A stretch of 64,000 nucleotides of DNA from Ruegeria atlantica (GTDB taxonomy: Bacteria; Pseudomonadota; Alphaproteobacteria; Rhodobacterales; Rhodobacteraceae), in NCBI RefSeq assembly GCF_001458195.1, contig NZ_CYPU01000006.1, forward strand, positions 1 to 64,000, written 5' to 3'. Below, piece after piece: positions 17,153 to 26,697 of this stretch. Positions within the stretch are counted from its first letter, which is position 1. The number at the start of each line of letters is the position of its first letter. The position numbers and the translations under genes were made by a program. A model generated the notes under the pieces. The model did not search any database. It was given only the letters and a program-made list of their open reading frames with translations, and had not been told where the DNA came from.

Positions 17153-18135
17153 CCGTCGCAGACCTACCCAAAATCGAGTTGCACCTGCATCATGAAGGGG
17201 CAGCGCCACCTGAATTCATCCGTCAGCTTGCACATGAAAAGCGCATAGACCTGAGCGGTATTTTTAAATCAGACGGAAGTTATGACTTCCGCGACTTCGC
17301 CCACTTTCTCAGTGTCTACGAGGCCGCCTGCGAGGTGCTTAAATCACCCGAGGATTTCCGTCGTCTGACTTTGGCCATTCTGGAGGAAAGTGCTGCGAAT
17401 GGGGTGGTCTATTCGGAAACCTTCCTCAGCCCTGATTTCTGCGGCGGCGGGGATGTGCACGCCTGGCGTGACTATCTGAACGCCATTCAGGATGCGGCAG
17501 ACGAGGCCGAGCGCAAGTTCGATATCACCCTGCGCGGCGTTGTCACGTGCGTCCGGCATTTCGGACCCGAACAGGCGAAACAAAGCGCCTATTGCGCAGC
17601 AGAAACCGCCGGTGACTGGATCACCGGGTTCGGAATGGGCGGCAATGAGGGCGTCGGGACGCAGGGCGATTACAAATGGGCCTTTGAATGCGCCCGCGAA
17701 GCTGGGCTGCGCCTGACCACCCATGCCGGAGAGTTCGGCGGCCCCGAAAGCGTACGCGATGCTGTACGGGACCTCGGTGTCGAACGGGTCGGCCACGGCG
17801 TGCAGGCGACCGAGGACGACGATCTGATCCGGGAACTTGTCGACCGCGAAGTCACGCTTGAAGTCTGCCCCGGTTCCAACGTGGTTCTGGGCCTGTTTCC
17901 CGATTTTGCGGCACATCCTATTGCCCGGTTGCGCGATCAGGGCGTGAACGTCACAGTTTCCACCGACGACCCGCCGTTTTTCCATACCACCATGCGGCGC
18001 GAATATGAGATGCTGCATCAGGCCTTTGGCTGGGAAGCCGAGGATTTTGCGGCCCTGAACGACACAGCCCTGAATGCGGCCTTCTGCGATGATGACACCC
18101 GCGAACGGGTCAAGAAAAGACTGGAGAGAACATGA
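17149..18135 (+). CDS. add: Adenosine deaminase
   Basis: 328 residues, amidohydrolase fold. Zinc motif IELHLHHEG near residue 10, [16 protein letters not shown] near 190 (third zinc His and catalytic Glu), ERVGHGVQ near 215 (catalytic His) and [11 protein letters not shown] near 270 (Asp-Asp). It deaminates adenosine/deoxyadenosine to inosine. Closely related enzymes act on adenine, so the base-versus-nucleoside choice rests mainly on the operon. ATG at 17149 overlaps the deoB stop; its own stop overlaps the upp start. Confidence 0.92.
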   Translation: MTVADLPKIELHLHHEGAAPPEFIRQLAHEKRIDLSGIFKSDGSYDFRDFAHFLSVYEAACEVLKSPEDFRRLTLAILEESAANGVVYSETFLSPDFCGGGDVHAWRDYLNAIQDAADEAERKFDITLRGVVTCVRHFGPEQAKQSAYCAAETAGDWITGFGMGGNEGVGTQGDYKWAFECAREAGLRLTTHAGEFGGPESVRDAVRDLGVERVGHGVQATEDDDLIRELVDREVTLEVCPGSNVVLGLFPDFAAHPIARLRDQGVNVTVSTDDPPFFHTTMRREYEMLHQAFGWEAEDFAALNDTALNAAFCDDDTRERVKKRLERT

Positions 18136-18764
18136 GCGAACACCTGACCGTCGTTGACCACCCGCTGGTGCAGCACAAACTGACGCTCATGCGGGACAAG
18201 GGCACCTCGACCGCTGTTTTCCGACAGCTGCTGCGCGAAATCACCCTGCTGCTGGCCTATGAGGTCACGCGTGAGCTGAAGCTGACCACCCGCCACATCG
18301 AAACCCCAATGGAGGAAATGGACGCCCCCATTCTGGCCGGTAAAAAGCTGGCCTTGGTGTCGATCCTGCGGGCGGGAAATGGGATGCTGGACGGGGTGCT
18401 GGAACTGGTCCCCTCGGCCCGTGTCGGGTTTGTCGGGTTGTATCGCGACGAAGAAACGCTGAAACCGGTTCAGTATTACTTCAAAGCGCCTGAAGGTCTG
18501 AAGGATCGTCTGGTCATCGCGGTTGATCCGATGCTGGCAACCGGCAACAGCTCGGCTGCGGCGATTGATTTACTGAAAGAAGCCGGGGCGACCGATATCC
18601 GTTTCCTCTGCCTGCTGGCCGCGCCCGAAGGCGTCGCCCGCATGAAAGAGGCGCATCCTGACGTGAACATCGTCACGGCGTCGCTGGATCGCGAGTTGAA
18701 CTCAAAAGGGTATATCATGCCTGGGTTGGGCGATGCCGGCGACCGGATGTTCGGCACCAAGTAA
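18132..18764 (+). CDS. upp: Uracil phosphoribosyltransferase
   Basis: 210 residues. It makes UMP from uracil and PRPP, salvaging the uracil released upstream in the operon. [23 protein letters not shown] at the N-terminus is diagnostic. The PRPP loop is [20 protein letters not shown] near residue 125, and the uracil-recognising end is [21 protein letters not shown]. It is the last gene of the operon and converges with a minus-strand gene 5 bases away, with no obvious terminator in between. Confidence 0.97.
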   Translation: MSEHLTVVDHPLVQHKLTLMRDKGTSTAVFRQLLREITLLLAYEVTRELKLTTRHIETPMEEMDAPILAGKKLALVSILRAGNGMLDGVLELVPSARVGFVGLYRDEETLKPVQYYFKAPEGLKDRLVIAVDPMLATGNSSAAAIDLLKEAGATDIRFLCLLAAPEGVARMKEAHPDVNIVTASLDRELNSKGYIMPGLGDAGDRMFGTK

Positions 18765-18769
18765 CCGGC

Positions 18770-19783
18770 CTACTCGCCACAGATATTCTGCAGCCGGACC
18801 CAATCGCGGTCCGGCAGCACTTGCGGCAGCGGGCGCCCGGCCATCGGGTCGGCCTCGATCAGGCCGAGAGTGTCTTCCCCCGTGACATCCACAGCATAGG
18901 CATATGGCGTTGAAGGCAGCGCCGCCTGGGCAAAAACCTCTAGCAAAGCTTGATCGGACAAAGTTGGGCGCGGTTCTGACAAGACCTGTTCGGTATAGGC
19001 GTCAACGATCTCGGGCGTCAGCTCTCCGGTTGTCAGCAGGCGGAATGCCGTGGTTGGACTGGTTCGGTTCAGTACCTCGTCCAAGGGATCCTGTGCGGCA
19101 GCCCGCGCGCGTTCGGCGATGATGTAACCGGCGGCGATGGATGGGTCCTCGTGATCTTCAACCAATGAGCGGTTCAACAGAATGATCCCACCAGGCAGAC
19201 CGAGGCTTGTTTGCACCCCGGCGGGCAGAATAACGACCTCTCGCACTCCGGTTCGGGCTGCCAGTTGGTCCAACGCAGCCTGTGCATCCTCTGAGGTGCA
19301 CGAAACACCCGAAACCCGTTCAATCCGGTGCAGGATCGCATCTCCGATATCGTATCGCTTGATCTCGGGGACAACAGAAACGACGTGGTTTTGCAGCGCG
19401 GCCGGAACCCAAAGCAGCAATAGCGCGGCAACTGCAGCAACCACACCCGCAACACTAAGCCAGCGCAACCGTCCGGGATGCGGGCGCGACCGATCAATTG
19501 CCTTTTGCAAACGGTCGATCGCCGCGATCATCGTGGTCTCGGTTTCCACCAGCTCCAGCGTTTCGTCGGGGTCCCCGTCCGGGTTGAAGATTGCGGGATA
19601 AAGTCCTGGGTTCTGTCGTTCCAGCGCAGCCAATGACCAATGGGTTAATGCCCGATCGTTGAAATCAGAAATCGTCAGCGTTGCTTCGCCAATCGACACC
19701 ACAACCTCGCGCCGCTGCACGTCGGGCGAGGGGCGCCACAGACCGGTGGCTTCGATCCGTTCGTACTGTTTCAGAGCCGTCAT
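18770..19783 (-). CDS. Membrane-anchored M48-peptidase-like protein without HExxH
   Basis: 337 residues. The N-terminal 110 residues form a soluble domain (TLTISDFNDRALTHWSLAAL), followed by one membrane helix (about 112-130, VAAVAALLLLWVPAAL). The C-terminal part resembles M48 peptidases: GVREVVILPAGVQTSLGLPG and GIILLNRSLVEDHEDP match the NAFALPGG / leader region. Where the zinc motif HExxH should stand it reads AAGYIIAERARAAAQDPLDE, so the metal ligands are lost. It may be a structural or regulatory pseudoprotease. The ATG at 19783 was preferred to the TTG at 19786. Confidence 0.65.
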   Translation of the reverse strand: MTALKQYERIEATGLWRPSPDVQRREVVVSIGEATLTISDFNDRALTHWSLAALERQNPGLYPAIFNPDGDPDETLELVETETTMIAAIDRLQKAIDRSRPHPGRLRWLSVAGVVAAVAALLLLWVPAALQNHVVSVVPEIKRYDIGDAILHRIERVSGVSCTSEDAQAALDQLAARTGVREVVILPAGVQTSLGLPGGIILLNRSLVEDHEDPSIAAGYIIAERARAAAQDPLDEVLNRTSPTTAFRLLTTGELTPEIVDAYTEQVLSEPRPTLSDQALLEVFAQAALPSTPYAYAVDVTGEDTLGLIEADPMAGRPLPQVLPDRDWVRLQNICGE

Positions 19784-19933
19784 CAAGGTGAAGTTTGCTC
19801 GTTACTATTTTGCCCCAGCTTAACATGGTAAATTCAAAGGGCGCAAACCAGTTGCGCCGTCTGCAGTAAATGTGCTGGATACAACGGCGCGCGAAGGATC
19901 TGCCTGTCGTGCTCCACTGTTATGCCGAGGTGA

Positions 19934-20872
19934 ATGATGCAGGCGGACACTCAGACGTCACCCATATTGGCATCAGTGCTGATGATCAGCGCGATGGCCA
20001 TCATCGGGGTGATAGACAACGTGGTGATCCTGTTGGCAGAAACGGTTGGCCTGTGGCAATTCCACCTGAGCCGCGCGTTGCTGATGTTGCCGCTGATCCT
20101 TGGTCTGTCGCTATTGGGGCTGGGCAGTATGCGCCCGAAACGATTTGGCCCGGTGATTCTGCGCAGCGTACTGATCACACTAGCCATGTTGTTCTATTTC
20201 GCGTCGCTTGCGGTCATGCCGATTGCGCAGGCGCTGGCCGGGTTGTTCACGTCGCCGATCTTTGTCCTGTTGATCTCGGCCCTGGCAATGAAACAAAGGA
20301 TTGGTCCTTGGCGTATCGTTGCGGTTTTGCTGGGGTTTGCAGGGATCCTGTGCGTGCTGCAGCTTGACCCCTACGATTTCGATACCCGTAGCCTGTTGCC
20401 GGTCGCTGGGGGCCTTTTCTACGCGTTGAGTGCCGTTATCACGCGCAGCCACTGTTCGGAAGAAAGCACTGTCGCTCTGTTGGCCGCGATGATCATCACG
20501 CTGGGGGCGGCCGGGGGGATCGGTCTTCTGGTTCTCGAGCTGATTCCGGTGGCCGCGCCGGATGGCCCCGACGGGTTCGCCGCCCGGGGGTGGGTCTGGC
20601 AGATGCAGCCCGCATTGCTGTGGATCGCAATACAGGCGGTTGGTTCCACGATTGCCGTCTTCATGTTGATCAAGGCCTATCAGGTTGGCGAGCCGTCCTA
20701 TGTCGCGGTCTTTGAGTACTCGGTCATGATCTTTGGTCCGCTCTTTGCTTTTGCGGCCTTCGGGCAGGCAATCGGGCCGATGCAGATTGCTGGGATTGGC
20801 TTGATCGCAATCGCTGGTGCCCTGTTGGGATGGCGTGCAGGGCGCGAGGCTGCCCGGCCAGAACCGGTTTAG
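19934..20872 (+). CDS. DMT-superfamily (EamA) transporter
   Basis: 312 residues with ten predicted membrane helices in two EamA halves (second half from about residue 160, GGLFYALSAVITRSH). Members export amino acids, metabolites or drugs; the substrate is not deducible. Two tandem ATGs at 19934 and 19937 follow GAGG closely. It stands alone, divergent from the M48-like gene. Last residues after helix ten are basic (WRAGREAARPEPV), consistent with a cytoplasmic C-terminus. Confidence 0.85.
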   Translation: MMQADTQTSPILASVLMISAMAIIGVIDNVVILLAETVGLWQFHLSRALLMLPLILGLSLLGLGSMRPKRFGPVILRSVLITLAMLFYFASLAVMPIAQALAGLFTSPIFVLLISALAMKQRIGPWRIVAVLLGFAGILCVLQLDPYDFDTRSLLPVAGGLFYALSAVITRSHCSEESTVALLAAMIITLGAAGGIGLLVLELIPVAAPDGPDGFAARGWVWQMQPALLWIAIQAVGSTIAVFMLIKAYQVGEPSYVAVFEYSVMIFGPLFAFAAFGQAIGPMQIAGIGLIAIAGALLGWRAGREAARPEPV

Positions 20873-21193
20873 CCGTATCCTGAGGCCAGCCTATTGTTTT
20901 GAGTGGGCAAGCGGGGATCATTCAGACCTGATACCGATGGGAGTAACATGACCCGGGCGATTTCAATCGACGGGCCCCGACAGATTCGGCCGCACGGATG
21001 AGCGCTGGCGGTCATTATAGTTTCCAAAAACCTGCCAATATTTCCCAATTGCGCAGTGTTGTTCAAAGAATTGTTGTTTTTCACGGCTTTAAGAACGCAA
21101 ATTGGGCAGCAATGTGTCTAAACAAAGTCGGCCATGTTTAAGTTGTGCTAGTCGTTATGAGTAGTTGTTTTGTGTCAGAAGTGGGTGCGACAC
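20873..21193. other. Gene-free stretch between the DMT exporter and the Hint gene
   Basis: About 320 bases with no ORF that looks coding. The right part (from about 21040) is AT-richer, with runs such as GAATTGTTGTTTTTCACGGC and TTAAGTTGTGCTAGTCG, and probably holds the promoter of the Hint-fold gene. I see no tRNA, terminator or clear repeat. Confidence 0.4.
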
Positions 21194-21952
21194 GTGTTAA
21201 AAGTACAGAGTGTTTTGAGTTATGAGGCCGTTCCGAACCATAAAGTGCAGGACAATCCTGCGGTTTCGCTGAACGCGCGTCGGGGTGGTTTTGTCCACGG
21301 AACTAAGATTGCGACGGATCGCGGTTGGCAGCCTGTTGAAGGACTGCAAGCAGGCGATCTGATCCGAACGATGGACAACGGGTTCAGGGCAGTCTCTCGG
21401 GTTGCGACCGATTGCATCGCAATCCCTGCCAGTGAGACCAAAGCGGAAAACCTGCCGGTCCGTGTGCCGTCAAACACTTTGTATAACGGCGATCCGGTCT
21501 GGTTGATGCCAGAGCAGGGCGTGGCGTTGGATAATACCAAACTGAACCGGGGTCCGATCACGCTGCCGATCAGCATGCCCGTGGTCCCTGCGCGGGTTCT
21601 CAGCGGTACGTTCCGGCTTTCGTCCAGCGCGCCATCGTTGCTGTTTGAGGTTTGTTCTTTATTTTTTGAGCAAGACGAAGTGATCTACATTGAGGGCGGA
21701 CTGCGCGCCTTTTGTCCTGCGGGCCGCTTTGGGTCGAACAGCCGGCCCGCGAACGCCTCTTACAAGGTGGTTGATGCTGAGCGGACCGAAGATCTGATCG
21801 ACAGATTCGCGCATAGCAGGGATATAGCAGTGCTTGCAAACCCACTGGGCGCGCTACCGGCGCCGATCATGCAGAACCCGATATTTCCGGTGCGACCTGT
21901 TATGGGCGCGCGACGTCCTGGGAGACCGGGGCGGCCTGCTCCGATATTCTAA
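21194..21952 (+). CDS. Hint-domain-like protein lacking catalytic residues
   Basis: About 252 residues from GTG 21194. The segment FVHGTKIATDRGWQPVEGLQ followed by AGDLIRTMDNGFRAVSRV is the start of a Hint (hedgehog/intein) domain as found in many Rhodobacteraceae proteins (usual form CFxxGTxIxTxxGxxxVExLxxGD). Cys1 is replaced by Gly (GGFVHGT), and the later SPQHRV block reads MPEQGVAL, so His is also lost. Autoprocessing therefore seems impossible. The C-terminal tail is Pro/Arg rich (RRPGRPGRPAPIF). The start is uncertain (GTG 21185, TTG 21170 also in frame; no good ribosome site). Confidence 0.65.
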   Translation: MLKVQSVLSYEAVPNHKVQDNPAVSLNARRGGFVHGTKIATDRGWQPVEGLQAGDLIRTMDNGFRAVSRVATDCIAIPASETKAENLPVRVPSNTLYNGDPVWLMPEQGVALDNTKLNRGPITLPISMPVVPARVLSGTFRLSSSAPSLLFEVCSLFFEQDEVIYIEGGLRAFCPAGRFGSNSRPANASYKVVDAERTEDLIDRFAHSRDIAVLANPLGALPAPIMQNPIFPVRPVMGARRPGRPGRPAPIF

Positions 21953-21981
21953 TTTTTTTTTAAAGCTATTGATTAAAGAAT

Positions 21982-22020
21982 GGCGCTGGCGCGGTAACCC
22001 GCACCAGCGTCTATTTTTTT
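21982..22020 (+). terminator. Rho-independent terminator of the Hint gene
   Basis: GGCGCTGG pairs with CCAGCGTC (one G-U), with further pairs CGG/CCG inside, followed by TATTTTTTT. The T-run touches the fadB-like stop codon on the other strand at 22019-22021, so the hairpin may serve both convergent genes. Confidence 0.85.
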
Positions 22021-24220
22021 AGGCAGCTTTTGCTTCGGGGTCAAAGCGACCATAGAAGCTCTGGCCTTTCTCAGCCATCTCACGCAGCAGCGGCGGGCAG
22101 GCGAAGCGTTCGCCATACTGTGCCGTCAACTGGTCGCAACGCTCGGCGGCGTAGGGCGTGCCGATGATGTCCAGCCAGCTGAGCGGACCACCCGACCATG
22201 GTGCAAAGCCCCAGCCAAGGATCGCACCCACGTCGCCCTCGCGGATGTCTTCCAGTACGCCTTCTTCCAACGCGCGGACCGCTTCAAGAACCTGCGCGAA
22301 CATCAGACGTTCTTGCACTTCGATCAGGTCAGGCTGGTCCTCGGCATGTGGGTATTTCTCCTGCAGCCCCTTCCAGTACTCGGTGCGTTTGCCTTTTTCG
22401 TTATAATCGAAGAAGCCCGCGTTTGCCTTGCGGCCCAGTCGGCCCTGTTCTTCCATCCAGAAGATCAGATCATCGCCCGGGTTTTCCGGATAGGCATCGC
22501 CCATCGCGGCTTTCGTGGCGCGAGCAATCTTGGCGCCCAGATCAATCGAGGTTTCATCGTTCAGCTGGATCGGCCCAACGGGGAAGCCCAACTGACGCGC
22601 AGCGTTGTCAATCAGCACAGGGTTGACGCCCTCGGTGATCATGCGCAAACCTTCGTTGATGTAAGGGATGATGCAGCGGTTGGCGTAAAAGAAGCGCGCA
22701 TCGTTGACCACGATCGGCGTCTTGCGGATTTGGCGAACATAGTCCAACGCCTTGGCCACCGCGCGATCACCGGTTTCCTTGCCCTTGATGATCTCGACCA
22801 GGAACATCTTCTCGACCGGTGAGAAGAAGTGAATCCCGATGAACTGATCCGGGCGCACGCTCGCCTTGGCCAGATCCGAGATCGGCAGGGTCGAGGTGTT
22901 CGAGGCAAAGATGCAATCCTCAGGGATGATCGCCTCGACCTTCTTGGTCATCTCGGCCTTTACGCCGACGTCTTCAAACACGGCTTCGATGATCAGGTCG
23001 CAGCCCTTGAGGTTGTCCAGATCCGGCGTCGCAGTGATGCGACCCAGCATGGCCTCTTTCTTTTCAGCGGTAACCTTGCCGCGCTTCATACCTTTGTCCA
23101 GGTAGCTCTCGGTGTAGGCCTTGCCTTTATCCGCTGCCTCTTGGTCACGGTCGATCAGAACCACTTCCATACCGGCCTGAGCTGAGACGAGCGCGATACC
23201 GGCACCCATCATGCCTGCGCCCAGAACACCGATCTTCTTGACCCGCTGATCGGGTACGCCCGCGGGGCGAACGGCACCTTTTTCCAGCGCTTCCTTGTTC
23301 AGGAACAGCGAACGGATCATTGCACCCGAGGACGGGTTCATCAGAACAGACGTAAACCAGCGCGCTTCAATCTTCAGCGCGGTGTCGAAATCGACCAGAG
23401 CACCCTCGTAGACGGCGCTCAGCAGAGCCTTGGCCGCAGGGAAGGCGCCTTGAGTTTTGCCGTTCACCATCGCCGACGCGCCGACAAAGTTCATGAAACC
23501 GGCAGGGTGGTAGGGGGCACCGCCGGGCATCTTATAGCCCTTCGCATCCCAGGGCTTGACGATGTCCGCGTCCTTGGCGCTTAGCACCCATTCCTTGGCT
23601 GCGGCCATTGGGTCGGCTGCGATCTCATCAACATAACCCGCGCCTTTGGCTTTCTTGACGTCCAGCATCTTGCCTTCCAGCAACAGCGGTGCCGCCGCAA
23701 TCGCGCCAACCTTGCGGACCATCCGCGTGGTGCCGCCTGCGCCGGGGAAGATGCCGACCATGATCTCGGGCAAGCCGTATTTTGCTTTGGGGTTCTCGGC
23801 CGCAAAGATGCGGTGCGTGGACAGCGGCAGTTCCATACCAATGCCGGCAGCGGTGCCAGGCAGAACGGTGGCAATCGGCTTGCCGCCTTTCTTAGTCTTG
23901 GGGTCCATGCCCGCCATCTCGATCTTCCGCAGCAGGGCGTGCATCTGCATCGTGCCTTCGAACAAGCCTTTTGCCGGGTTGTCGCCCGCCTGTTCCTTCA
24001 TCACTGCCAACAGGTTCAGGTCCATGCCCCCAGCAAATGACCCTTCCTTGCCAGACGTGATTACGATGCCTTTGACATCTTCATCCGCCAGCGCCTGATC
24101 AATGCAATCGCTCAGTTGCGCCAGCCCGTCAAAGGACATCACGTTCATGGTTTTCCCGGGCACATCCCAGGTGATTGTGGCGACGCCGTCGGCGTCTTTG
24201 CTCAGAGTGAAATCAGTCAT
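22019..24220 (-). CDS. fadB: Enoyl-CoA hydratase / 3-hydroxyacyl-CoA dehydrogenase (fatty oxidation complex alpha subunit)
   Basis: 733 residues from the ATG at 24220, which has GGAG upstream. N-terminal crotonase domain (1-200) with GSFAGGMDLNLL oxyanion loop, GIGMELPLS and YGLPEIMVGIFPGAGG holding both catalytic Glu. The dehydrogenase domain starts at about 325 with IGVLGAGMMGAGIALVSAQA (NAD), then IGIHFFSPVEKMFLVEII with the catalytic His. The C-terminal helical domain is complete. It hydrates trans-2-enoyl-CoA and oxidises 3-hydroxyacyl-CoA. It overlaps the cupin gene upstream by 8 bases and lies in one operon with thiolase. FadB versus FadJ cannot be separated here. Confidence 0.93.
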   Translation of the reverse strand: MTDFTLSKDADGVATITWDVPGKTMNVMSFDGLAQLSDCIDQALADEDVKGIVITSGKEGSFAGGMDLNLLAVMKEQAGDNPAKGLFEGTMQMHALLRKIEMAGMDPKTKKGGKPIATVLPGTAAGIGMELPLSTHRIFAAENPKAKYGLPEIMVGIFPGAGGTTRMVRKVGAIAAAPLLLEGKMLDVKKAKGAGYVDEIAADPMAAAKEWVLSAKDADIVKPWDAKGYKMPGGAPYHPAGFMNFVGASAMVNGKTQGAFPAAKALLSAVYEGALVDFDTALKIEARWFTSVLMNPSSGAMIRSLFLNKEALEKGAVRPAGVPDQRVKKIGVLGAGMMGAGIALVSAQAGMEVVLIDRDQEAADKGKAYTESYLDKGMKRGKVTAEKKEAMLGRITATPDLDNLKGCDLIIEAVFEDVGVKAEMTKKVEAIIPEDCIFASNTSTLPISDLAKASVRPDQFIGIHFFSPVEKMFLVEIIKGKETGDRAVAKALDYVRQIRKTPIVVNDARFFYANRCIIPYINEGLRMITEGVNPVLIDNAARQLGFPVGPIQLNDETSIDLGAKIARATKAAMGDAYPENPGDDLIFWMEEQGRLGRKANAGFFDYNEKGKRTEYWKGLQEKYPHAEDQPDLIEVQERLMFAQVLEAVRALEEGVLEDIREGDVGAILGWGFAPWSGGPLSWLDIIGTPYAAERCDQLTAQYGERFACPPLLREMAEKGQSFYGRFDPEAKAA

Positions 24221-24701
24221 TGTCATCTCCAATCTGGTCAGCCGTCAGCGGGCTGCCATCTTTGCGGGTGAAGGCGAATCCGTTCTCATCATCCTTCACC
24301 ATCATGTCTATGTCGCTGTAATAGCCGGTCTCGGTCGGGGTCCGTGTGCCCACCACCAGAAAGGTCGCAGGCGCATCGGTTTTGTTCACAAGGTGGTGGC
24401 CGTTGGCCTCACCTGCGGGCCAAGCGGCGCAATCGCCGGGCTGCATCTCATGCTCGCCATCGTCGTCGATCAGCACGCAGGTGCCGCTGAGCATGATGGC
24501 AAATTCGTCCTGCTCCATGTGGTAATGGCGCAGCGAGGACATGCCTTGCGGCTCGAGCCGCACGATGTTGACCCCGTATTGGGACAGCCCGCCTGCATCA
24601 CCGACGCGCTGAACGAAACGACCCGCGGTCGCCTCGGCCAGTTTGCCGGGATAGGCCGAGCCACCCTTGAACGAGATCTGAGAGAGATCCAGCTTGGGCA
24701 T
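24213..24701 (-). CDS. Cupin-domain protein
   Basis: 162 residues, single cupin. Metal-type motif 1 is SLRHYHMEQDEFAIMLSG near residue 58, and motif 2 is GDCAAWPAGEANGHHLVN near 90. Single cupins of this build are often small-molecule binding proteins or isomerases; function not assigned. Placement between thiolase and FadB with a 1-base overlap (TGATG) on one side and an 8-base overlap on the other makes it part of the beta-oxidation operon by translation coupling, an odd guest whose role there is unknown. Confidence 0.82.
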   Translation of the reverse strand: MPKLDLSQISFKGGSAYPGKLAEATAGRFVQRVGDAGGLSQYGVNIVRLEPQGMSSLRHYHMEQDEFAIMLSGTCVLIDDDGEHEMQPGDCAAWPAGEANGHHLVNKTDAPATFLVVGTRTPTETGYYSDIDMMVKDDENGFAFTRKDGSPLTADQIGDDND

Positions 24702-25912
24702 CAGACGCGCTCGATGATCGTCGCTGCACCCATGCCGGATGCAATGCAGAGCGTGGCCAGACCGGTTTCCTTGTCCTGACGCTCAAGCTCATCCAGCAGA
24801 GTGCCAATGATCATCGCACCGGTTGCGCCCAGCGGGTGGCCCATGGCGATCGAACCGCCGTTGACGTTGACCAAACCGGGGTCGACATCAAACGCCTGCT
24901 GGAAACGCAGAACGACTGAGGCAAAAGCCTCGTTCACTTCGAACAGGTCCAGATCGCTGATTTTCATTCCGTTGTCGGCCAGAATCTTCTCGGTCACCGG
25001 TACTGGGCCAGTCAGCATGATGGTCGGGTCGGTGCCAATCTTGGCCGTCGCTTTGATGCGGGCACGCGGCTTGAGGCCGTATTTCTCGCCGAATTCCTTG
25101 TTGCCGATGAGAACCGCCGCCGCACCATCCACGATGCCCGAGCTGTTGCCCGCGTGGTGGATGTGGTTGATCTTTTCCAGATGCGGGTATTTCAGCATCG
25201 CCACCTTATCAAAGCCGGGCATCTGTTCGCCCATCATCTGGAAGGCCGGGTTCAGGCCGCCAAGGCTTTGCATGTCAGTGCCGGGGCGCATGTATTCGTC
25301 GCGGTCCAGAATGGTCAGGCCGTTCTGATCTTTGATGGTGATAACCGATTTCTCAAAGCGGTTGTCTGCCCATGCTTCCGCGGCTCGGCGTTGCGATTCC
25401 ATCGCCAACGCGTCTGCGTCATCACGGCTAAAGCCATATTCGGTCGCGATGATATCGGCCGAGATTCCCTGTGGCACGAAATAGGTGTCCATCGCCAGCG
25501 AGGGATCAACGGCAATCGCTGCGCCGTCGCTGCCCATGGCCACGCGTCCCATCATTTCCACGCCACCTGCGATGTACGCTTGGCCAGCGCCGCCCTTGAC
25601 CTGGTTTGCCGCCAGGTTCACAGCTTCCATGCCGGATGCACAGAAACGGTTGATCGCCAGGCCGGGGATCGACTGGTCCAGGTCCGAGGCCAGAACAGCC
25701 GAACGTGCCAGACAGCCGCCTTGTTCCATCACCTGCGTGACATTTCCCCAGATCACGTCCTCAACGGCGTGGCCTTCCAGATTGTTGCGCTCTTTCATCG
25801 CATTCAGGGTCAGGGCGGACAGGCGTACCGAGGTTACCTCGTGCAGGCTGCCATCCTTGCGGCCCTTGCCGCGCGGGGTGCGCAGGGCGTCATAAATATA
25901 AGCTTCGGTCAT
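24701..25912 (-). CDS. fadA: Acetyl-CoA C-acyltransferase (3-ketoacyl-CoA thiolase)
   Basis: 403 residues. Catalytic nucleophile in INRFCASGMEAVNLAA near residue 90, NVNGGSIAMGHPLGATGAMI near 355 (catalytic His) and CIASGMGAATIIERV at the C-terminus (general-base Cys). It cleaves 3-ketoacyl-CoA to acetyl-CoA and a shortened acyl-CoA, the last step of the cycle started by the downstream FadB-like enzyme. It begins 11 bases after the GST gene ends. The symbol follows its operon partner; biosynthetic acetyl-CoA acetyltransferase is less likely in this context. Confidence 0.93.
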   Translation of the reverse strand: MTEAYIYDALRTPRGKGRKDGSLHEVTSVRLSALTLNAMKERNNLEGHAVEDVIWGNVTQVMEQGGCLARSAVLASDLDQSIPGLAINRFCASGMEAVNLAANQVKGGAGQAYIAGGVEMMGRVAMGSDGAAIAVDPSLAMDTYFVPQGISADIIATEYGFSRDDADALAMESQRRAAEAWADNRFEKSVITIKDQNGLTILDRDEYMRPGTDMQSLGGLNPAFQMMGEQMPGFDKVAMLKYPHLEKINHIHHAGNSSGIVDGAAAVLIGNKEFGEKYGLKPRARIKATAKIGTDPTIMLTGPVPVTEKILADNGMKISDLDLFEVNEAFASVVLRFQQAFDVDPGLVNVNGGSIAMGHPLGATGAMIIGTLLDELERQDKETGLATLCIASGMGAATIIERV

Positions 25913-25923
25913 GGGGTCTCTCC

Positions 25924-26562
25924 TTAAGCTCGATCCGACGGTTTGCCGGGCATCAGGTCATAGGGGTGTTTCCAGCCTGGCTGTTCCGACAAGCGGGTCA
26001 GCCAGGCGTCGATATGCGGCCAGTCGGCGCGGTCAAAGCCGAATGGTTCAGGGTAATACAGATAGCTGCAGCAGCTGAGATCGGCATTCGTGACGTCATC
26101 ACCAACAATCCAATTGCGGCCTTCAAGATGAGTATTCAGAACGTCATAAGCCGCTTTGAGGCGACCTTGATTGAAGGCAATGACATCAGGATTTCGGTGC
26201 TGTTCCGGCAGAAAGTTGATCAGGAAACGGGTCAAGCCAGCCATTGAGCTAAGCTTGTGATTGTCCCACAGCACCCAGCGCAGAACGTCGTAGTTCTCAT
26301 CTCGGTTCTTGCCGCCGAACTTGCCGGATTTCTCGGTCACATAGGCCTGAATGGCACCGGATTGGCTGGTCCGGAAATCGCCATCGACCAGCACGGGTGC
26401 TTCGCCCATTTCATTGACTTCGGCGCGGTATTCGGGAGTACGTGTCACGCCTTTGAAGAAGTCTACAAAAACCGGCTCCCAGTCCAGCCCGGACATTTCC
26501 AGGGCCAAGGCGGCCTTGTAGCTGTTTCCGCTTTCTCCGAAGCAATGAAGTTCGATTGTCAT
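25924..26562 (-). CDS. Glutathione S-transferase family protein
   Basis: 212 residues. The thioredoxin-like N-terminal domain begins IELHCFGESGNSYKAALALE (Ser in the place used for glutathione activation) with EAPVLVDGDFRTSQSGAIQAY holding the cis-Pro and the glutathione gamma-glutamyl site. The all-helical C-terminal domain has NADLSCCSYLYY. The electrophile it handles is unknown; within a fatty acid operon it might detoxify reactive enoyl or aldehyde products, which is inference. It sits 11 bases upstream of the thiolase gene. Confidence 0.87.
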   Translation of the reverse strand: MTIELHCFGESGNSYKAALALEMSGLDWEPVFVDFFKGVTRTPEYRAEVNEMGEAPVLVDGDFRTSQSGAIQAYVTEKSGKFGGKNRDENYDVLRWVLWDNHKLSSMAGLTRFLINFLPEQHRNPDVIAFNQGRLKAAYDVLNTHLEGRNWIVGDDVTNADLSCCSYLYYPEPFGFDRADWPHIDAWLTRLSEQPGWKHPYDLMPGKPSDRA

Positions 26563-26697
26563 GCGATCGCCCCTCCCAAGGCGTACGGTGCGAAGTCGAA
26601 ATTCGCGTATTTCGAGAAAGACAATCCGCTTGGCTAAGCGCCAAATGGCATTGTCTTGCTGAAAACACGCCCACCTGAGTGAAGGTGGCTGTAGTGT

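Noticed and set aside
22198..22906. Several plus-strand frames opposite fadB
   Set aside because: No ribosome sites, no domains, and exact mirror of a conserved enzyme.
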